This document shows, piece after piece, positions 5,289 to 8,008 of a stretch of 8,008 nt of DNA. Origin of the DNA: Acidobacteriota bacterium. GTDB lineage: Bacteria; Acidobacteriota; Blastocatellia; RBC074. The stretch's first letter is position 1. Each line of letters opens with the position of its first letter. A model generated the notes under the pieces. That model did no database searches. It saw nothing but the letters and a program-made list of their open reading frames with translations, and was not told the DNA's origin. The stretch spans positions 1 through 8,008 of the forward strand of contig JAGNMH010000224.1 in the NCBI GenBank assembly GCA_017991275.1. The letters are read 5' to 3'. The position numbers and the translations under genes are program-made.

Positions 5289-6878
5289 TCAGTTTGACCT
5301 CTGGGCTGTCAGGATTGGCGAACCGGGCAGCCAAATTCTCCACACCAAAGCCTTGACCCCCGCTGGCGCAGTTGGCAGAGCCGGCATGGGTGGAAGTGAT
5401 TTAAGAGGCTCAGTTGTCTGAGTCGGCGATTCTTCAACGGGAACGGTTTGGCTATCGGTTTGCTCAAAAACCGGAACGGTTTTGATTTCTGACTGCTCGA
5501 TTTTCTTTGAGTTCACCGAAGTGGATGCCTGGCTGGACAAATCAACACCGAGCGGAGAATCGCCCTTCAATCCATCTATTCCGCGCATTTTCGGTATTGA
5601 ATCCGGGTTCAACGGCTGAACCATTTTGGCGGTGACGATGAAAACCAGTTCGGTTTCGTTGCGCTGGAAAGACTTCGATTTGAATAGGTTGCCAAGAATA
5701 GGCACATCGCCGATCAGCGGGATTTTCGACAGCGATTTCAGTTCGTTGTTGTCCAGCAATCCGGCGATGCCGAAAGACTGGCCATCCTGCAGTTCGACTC
5801 CGGTTTTGGCGCGACGAACTCTAAGCGCCGGAATCAGAAAACCGCCCAGCCGTATGGCGTTGCTGTAATCCAGGGTCGAAACTTCGGGTTCCAGTTCCAG
5901 CCGTATGTGTTGTTCGTCAATGATCGTAGGTTTGAAGTTCAGACGAACGCCATACTCTTTGAACAAAATGGTGACTGTGGCCTGGCTGGTTCCGCCCTGC
6001 ACAATGGGGATTGGAATTTCGCCGCCGGCCAAAAAGCTGGCTTGCTGGCCGTTCATTGCTATCAGGTTCGGTTCGGCCAAACCTCGTAAAGCTCCCTGAT
6101 TTTGCAAGGCGCGAATGAACATAAAGGCGTTGTTGCTCATCAGGAAAACATTCAATGTGCTGGATACTGCCCCGAACACGCTGCCCTCTTCGACCTTGTT
6201 CAATGCCCAGGGACCAAGCCCTGTGTTGGTGTAAGCGCCTTCCCCTGGCCGAGTCTGAACAACAGGACTGGCCGCCAGTTCCATCAGTTTGTTACGGCTG
6301 ACTTCGGCGACTTTTACCTGCAACTGGATTTGCGAGACGTTTTGGACGGGCAGCTCAAACAGGTTGACGGTTTTGAAACCACCAGCCTGGACTACGTTTT
6401 CGACCTGCTTGGCGATTTCAGCGGAAACCTTGCCTGAAATGACCACCGCGCCGTTTGCCTGGCTCAGTCGCACATCTTCCTTTGGGAAAAGCGCTCTTAC
6501 TTGAGCGTCAATCTGTTCCAGGTTGGCGCGCACATCAATGTCGAAGAACAGAAACTGGCTGTCCTGATTCGACCAGACTATCAGCCGTGAACGTCCCAAA
6601 ACTTTGCCATTGACTACCAATTGGTTTGCCGCCACCGGAATGGTCTCGGCTGGTTCCGGGTTCGAGACCGAAAGGCGACCGAATGGTTTGTCGAAGAGGA
6701 TCAAACAGGATTGGCCGGTCAACAGATTGATACGAATCGGCTCTTTGGTTGCCGTGGCAAACGAAGCCTGAATCGAAGTTTCCTGTGCCCACGCTTTCTG
6801 AAACAAGGCGGTCAGCGCGAATAAAGCCACCAACAATGTTTTTCCAGCGGCCGTTAGAATTGGACTGAGAGTAAACAT
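5289..6878 (-). CDS. cpaC: CpaC/RcpA secretin, Tad pilus outer-membrane channel
   Basis: A 529-residue outer-membrane secretin through which the Tad pilus exits. A signal peptide covers residues 1-31 (basic K13, hydrophobic core, A-W-A|Q cleavage). Residues about 42-115 match the pilus-formation N-terminal domain (S-N-P-E-P-A-E). Residues about 118-176 are a BON-like domain (V-V-I-S-G-K-V). The secretin core runs from about 186 to 422, with L-A-E-P-N-L-I-A-M-N-G-Q-Q-A-S-F-L-A-G-G-E near 267-287, K-E-Y-G-V-R-L-N-F-K-P near 307, and the hallmark I-P-L-I-G-D-V-P-I-L-G-N-L-F near 386-399. The last ~107 residues form a Ser/Thr/Gln/Pro-rich tail ending in a short hydrophobic and basic piece (W-R-I-W-L-P), longer than is usual for CpaC. 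The start lies 28 nt after cpaB with a GGTGAT-type ribosome site. No CpaD-like partner is encoded in the window. Confidence 0.96.
   Translation of the reverse strand: MFTLSPILTAAGKTLLVALFALTALFQKAWAQETSIQASFATATKEPIRINLLTGQSCLILFDKPFGRLSVSNPEPAETIPVAANQLVVNGKVLGRSRLIVWSNQDSQFLFFDIDVRANLEQIDAQVRALFPKEDVRLSQANGAVVISGKVSAEIAKQVENVVQAGGFKTVNLFELPVQNVSQIQLQVKVAEVSRNKLMELAASPVVQTRPGEGAYTNTGLGPWALNKVEEGSVFGAVSSTLNVFLMSNNAFMFIRALQNQGALRGLAEPNLIAMNGQQASFLAGGEIPIPIVQGGTSQATVTILFKEYGVRLNFKPTIIDEQHIRLELEPEVSTLDYSNAIRLGGFLIPALRVRRAKTGVELQDGQSFGIAGLLDNNELKSLSKIPLIGDVPILGNLFKSKSFQRNETELVFIVTAKMVQPLNPDSIPKMRGIDGLKGDSPLGVDLSSQASTSVNSKKIEQSEIKTVPVFEQTDSQTVPVEESPTQTTEPLKSLPPMPALPTAPAGVKALVWRIWLPGSPILTAQRSN
5297..5302 (-). 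promoter_or_regulatory. Shine-Dalgarno for tadG inside the end of cpaC
   Basis: The minus strand reads AGAGGT, 9 nt before the ATG at 5287 and within the final codons of cpaC, whose stop is 1 nt from that ATG. This arrangement indicates translational coupling between the secretin and TadG-like genes. Confidence 0.6.
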
Positions 6879-6906
6879 GGCATCACCACTTTTTTTGTAA
6901 ATTGCT

Positions 6907-7812
6907 TTATTTTGGGAATTCGACTGTGCGTTTTTTTCCCGCTTCGAAAACTTCGACCATTACGCGGGGCACAGGCGTTGGGGCAGGCGGCGGGGCCGGA
7001 TTCATCTTTTCAATTAAGCTGACCATTGCGGCGGCTTTGGGGCGGCGAATCGGTTGAACTCGAGGTCGCTCACTGGCTGGAATAGTCAGGTCTGGAACCG
7101 GCATGGCGCTTTCACCCGTCAGTAAAGTGCGCTTGTTTGCGCCCGGAGTCGGCTGGTCGCCTTGATCCGTTGAATTACGTAATGCCAGTCGCAAACGACC
7201 TTCAGCCGAAGAAAGCACCAGCTTTTCAGCCTGCTGTGGCGTTACCTGCAAAGTCACGGTCTTGACGGTTTCGGCTTCGCGCTTGTCTTTCGGCTCATCA
7301 ATGTTGGCTCCGCTGGCCAGCACCTTGATGTTTTGCAGAACGATTTTGGAGATTGGGTTCTGTCCTTGATCCGGAGTGATGACCGCCAGCACATCAACCA
7401 GAGTTCCGGGCATCAGAAAACCCGCCAGCCCGGCTTCGTCGTCCACCTTCACAGTCATTGCCCTGTAACCTTCGGGAATCAGCGCCGACAATCCGGCTGA
7501 CGAACCATCCTGAGCCAACCGAGTATCAATGATCGGTTCATATTGCATGATTCTGGTGATGGAAATGCGCCCGACCACTTTTTCGTAAGCGTCAAAAGTC
7601 CCCACCGGAGTCGCATTACTAGGAAGCTGCACCGTGGTTAATTGTTCGGCGGTGATCTTGGCTCCATGTGGGATTTCAATTTTGGCAACCACCACGGTAT
7701 GCATGTTCTGACTGCCTTTTGCGCCGGTCAGGAATTTGCTGACCGATACGGCGGCGATCAATCCGAAAACTACTGCTCCCGACAGGACTAAAATTAAGCC
7801 TTTGTTCTTCAT
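6907..7812 (-). CDS. cpaB: CpaB/RcpC Tad pilus assembly protein
   Basis: A 301-residue periplasmic protein of the CpaB/RcpC family, which works with the CpaC secretin, probably stabilising it or linking it to peptidoglycan. An uncleaved anchor or signal lies at about residues 5-25 (K-G-L-I-L-V-L-S-G-A-V-V-F-G-L-I). A SAF-like domain covers about 38-100 (V-V-A-K-I-E-I-P-H-G-A-K-I-T and D-T-R-L-A). The CpaB core lies at about 107-215 with L-I-P-E-G-Y-R-A-M-T-V-K-V-D-D and G-T-L-V-D-V-L-A-V-I. T-P-Q-Q-A-E-K-L-V-L-S-S-A-E-G-R-L-R-L-A-L-R is typical of the family. A Pro-rich linker (about 225-284) leads to a conserved-type C-terminal strand V-E-V-F-E-A-G-K-K-R-T-V-E-F. The ATG at 7812 is preceded by a GAGAAAG-type weak ribosome site and lies 39 nt after the prepilin peptidase stop. 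Length is normal for the family. Confidence 0.95.
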   Translation of the reverse strand: MKNKGLILVLSGAVVFGLIAAVSVSKFLTGAKGSQNMHTVVVAKIEIPHGAKITAEQLTTVQLPSNATPVGTFDAYEKVVGRISITRIMQYEPIIDTRLAQDGSSAGLSALIPEGYRAMTVKVDDEAGLAGFLMPGTLVDVLAVITPDQGQNPISKIVLQNIKVLASGANIDEPKDKREAETVKTVTLQVTPQQAEKLVLSSAEGRLRLALRNSTDQGDQPTPGANKRTLLTGESAMPVPDLTIPASERPRVQPIRRPKAAAMVSLIEKMNPAPPPAPTPVPRVMVEVFEAGKKRTVEFPK

Positions 7813-7851
7813 AAATACGCTTTCTCAGTTCTGGTTTGCCTATTGAGCCGC

Positions 7852-8008
7852 TCAATGGCGAAACATCGTCAGCGAAATCAGCGTTCCGACGGTGATCGCC
7901 ACTCCGTAAGGAATTGTTGCTTGACGATCAACCGGGGCAGGAAAACGTGGCGGCTGCCAACCGGAAAACAGATTGATAAAAATCAGCAATACGCGGTTCC
8001 AGGTTTCG
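7852..8008 (-). CDS. cpaA: TadV/CpaA-type prepilin peptidase, C-terminal end (cut by window edge)
   Basis: Only the last 51 residues before a TGA (7854-7852) are present; the gene starts beyond the right edge. The visible part holds a hydrophobic stretch (R-V-L-L-I-F-I-N-L-F), a Pro-rich cytosolic loop (W-Q-P-P-R-F-P-A-P-V), then T-I-P-Y-G-V-A-I-T-V-G-T-L-I-S-L, ending M-F-R-H. The I-P-Y-G-V-A-I motif in the last membrane span is characteristic of the A24 aspartic prepilin peptidases of Tad systems. The catalytic aspartates lie upstream and are not visible. It would cleave the Flp prepilin and the TadE pseudopilins. Its position just before cpaB is the usual one for tadV/cpaA. Confidence 0.83.
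   Translation of the reverse strand, partial: ETWNRVLLIFINLFSGWQPPRFPAPVDRQATIPYGVAITVGTLISLTMFRH

Noticed and set aside
7842..7856. Short inverted repeat ATTGAGC-C-GCTCAAT over the prepilin peptidase stop codon
   Set aside because: Seven-bp arms with a 1-nt centre cannot form a stable RNA hairpin at full length, there is no following T-run, and the stop codon lies inside it. Chance is likely; an operator function has no support.

Overview
The whole window is one co-directional block, read entirely on the minus strand. It is a Tad (tight adherence, Flp-type IVc pilus) secretion and assembly operon. In transcription order, from high to low coordinates, it holds: the C-terminal end of a TadV/CpaA prepilin peptidase (8008-7852, cut by the window edge), CpaB/RcpC (7812-6907), CpaC/RcpA secretin (6878-5289), a TadG-like protein with a Gly-Asn repeat tract (5287-4025), two TadE-type pseudopilins in tandem (4013-3531 and 3505-3056), CpaE/TadZ (2978-1734), the CpaF/TadA ATPase (1721-354), a 30-residue single-span membrane microprotein (357-265), and the N-terminus of TadB (259-1, cut by the window edge). 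Intergenic gaps are 39 nt or less, except for 77 nt in front of cpaE. Several junctions are near-overlapping, so a single polycistronic message with translational coupling is likely. No promoter, tRNA, rRNA, CRISPR array or transposase was seen.

The genes form one machine. TadV processes prepilins and probably the TadE proteins, both of which carry an R-G|A-x-L-V-E cleavage-type motif. CpaB and CpaC build the periplasmic and outer-membrane channel. CpaE localises the complex, and CpaF supplies ATP-driven force through the inner-membrane platform TadB (and TadC, expected beyond the left edge). The major Flp pilin and a CpaD-like protein are not in the window.

The organism is a diderm bacterium, because a secretin is present. 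The moderate-to-high GC, the placement of tadG-tadE-tadE between the secretin and TadZ, and the lack of CpaD in the block suggest Acidobacteriota or a similar environmental lineage. This is a low-confidence inference without a database search.

The most interesting non-standard features are two. First, the microprotein ORF at 265-357 begins inside the cpaF stop codon (ATGA overlap), has a strong AGGAGGT ribosome binding site, and ends 5 nt before tadB. Second, a 64-bp palindromic element (2990-3053) lies exactly between tadE and cpaE. It has 12-bp perfect arms and is followed by five T's on the transcribed strand, so it could be a mobile REP/MITE-like repeat and/or an intra-operon attenuator.
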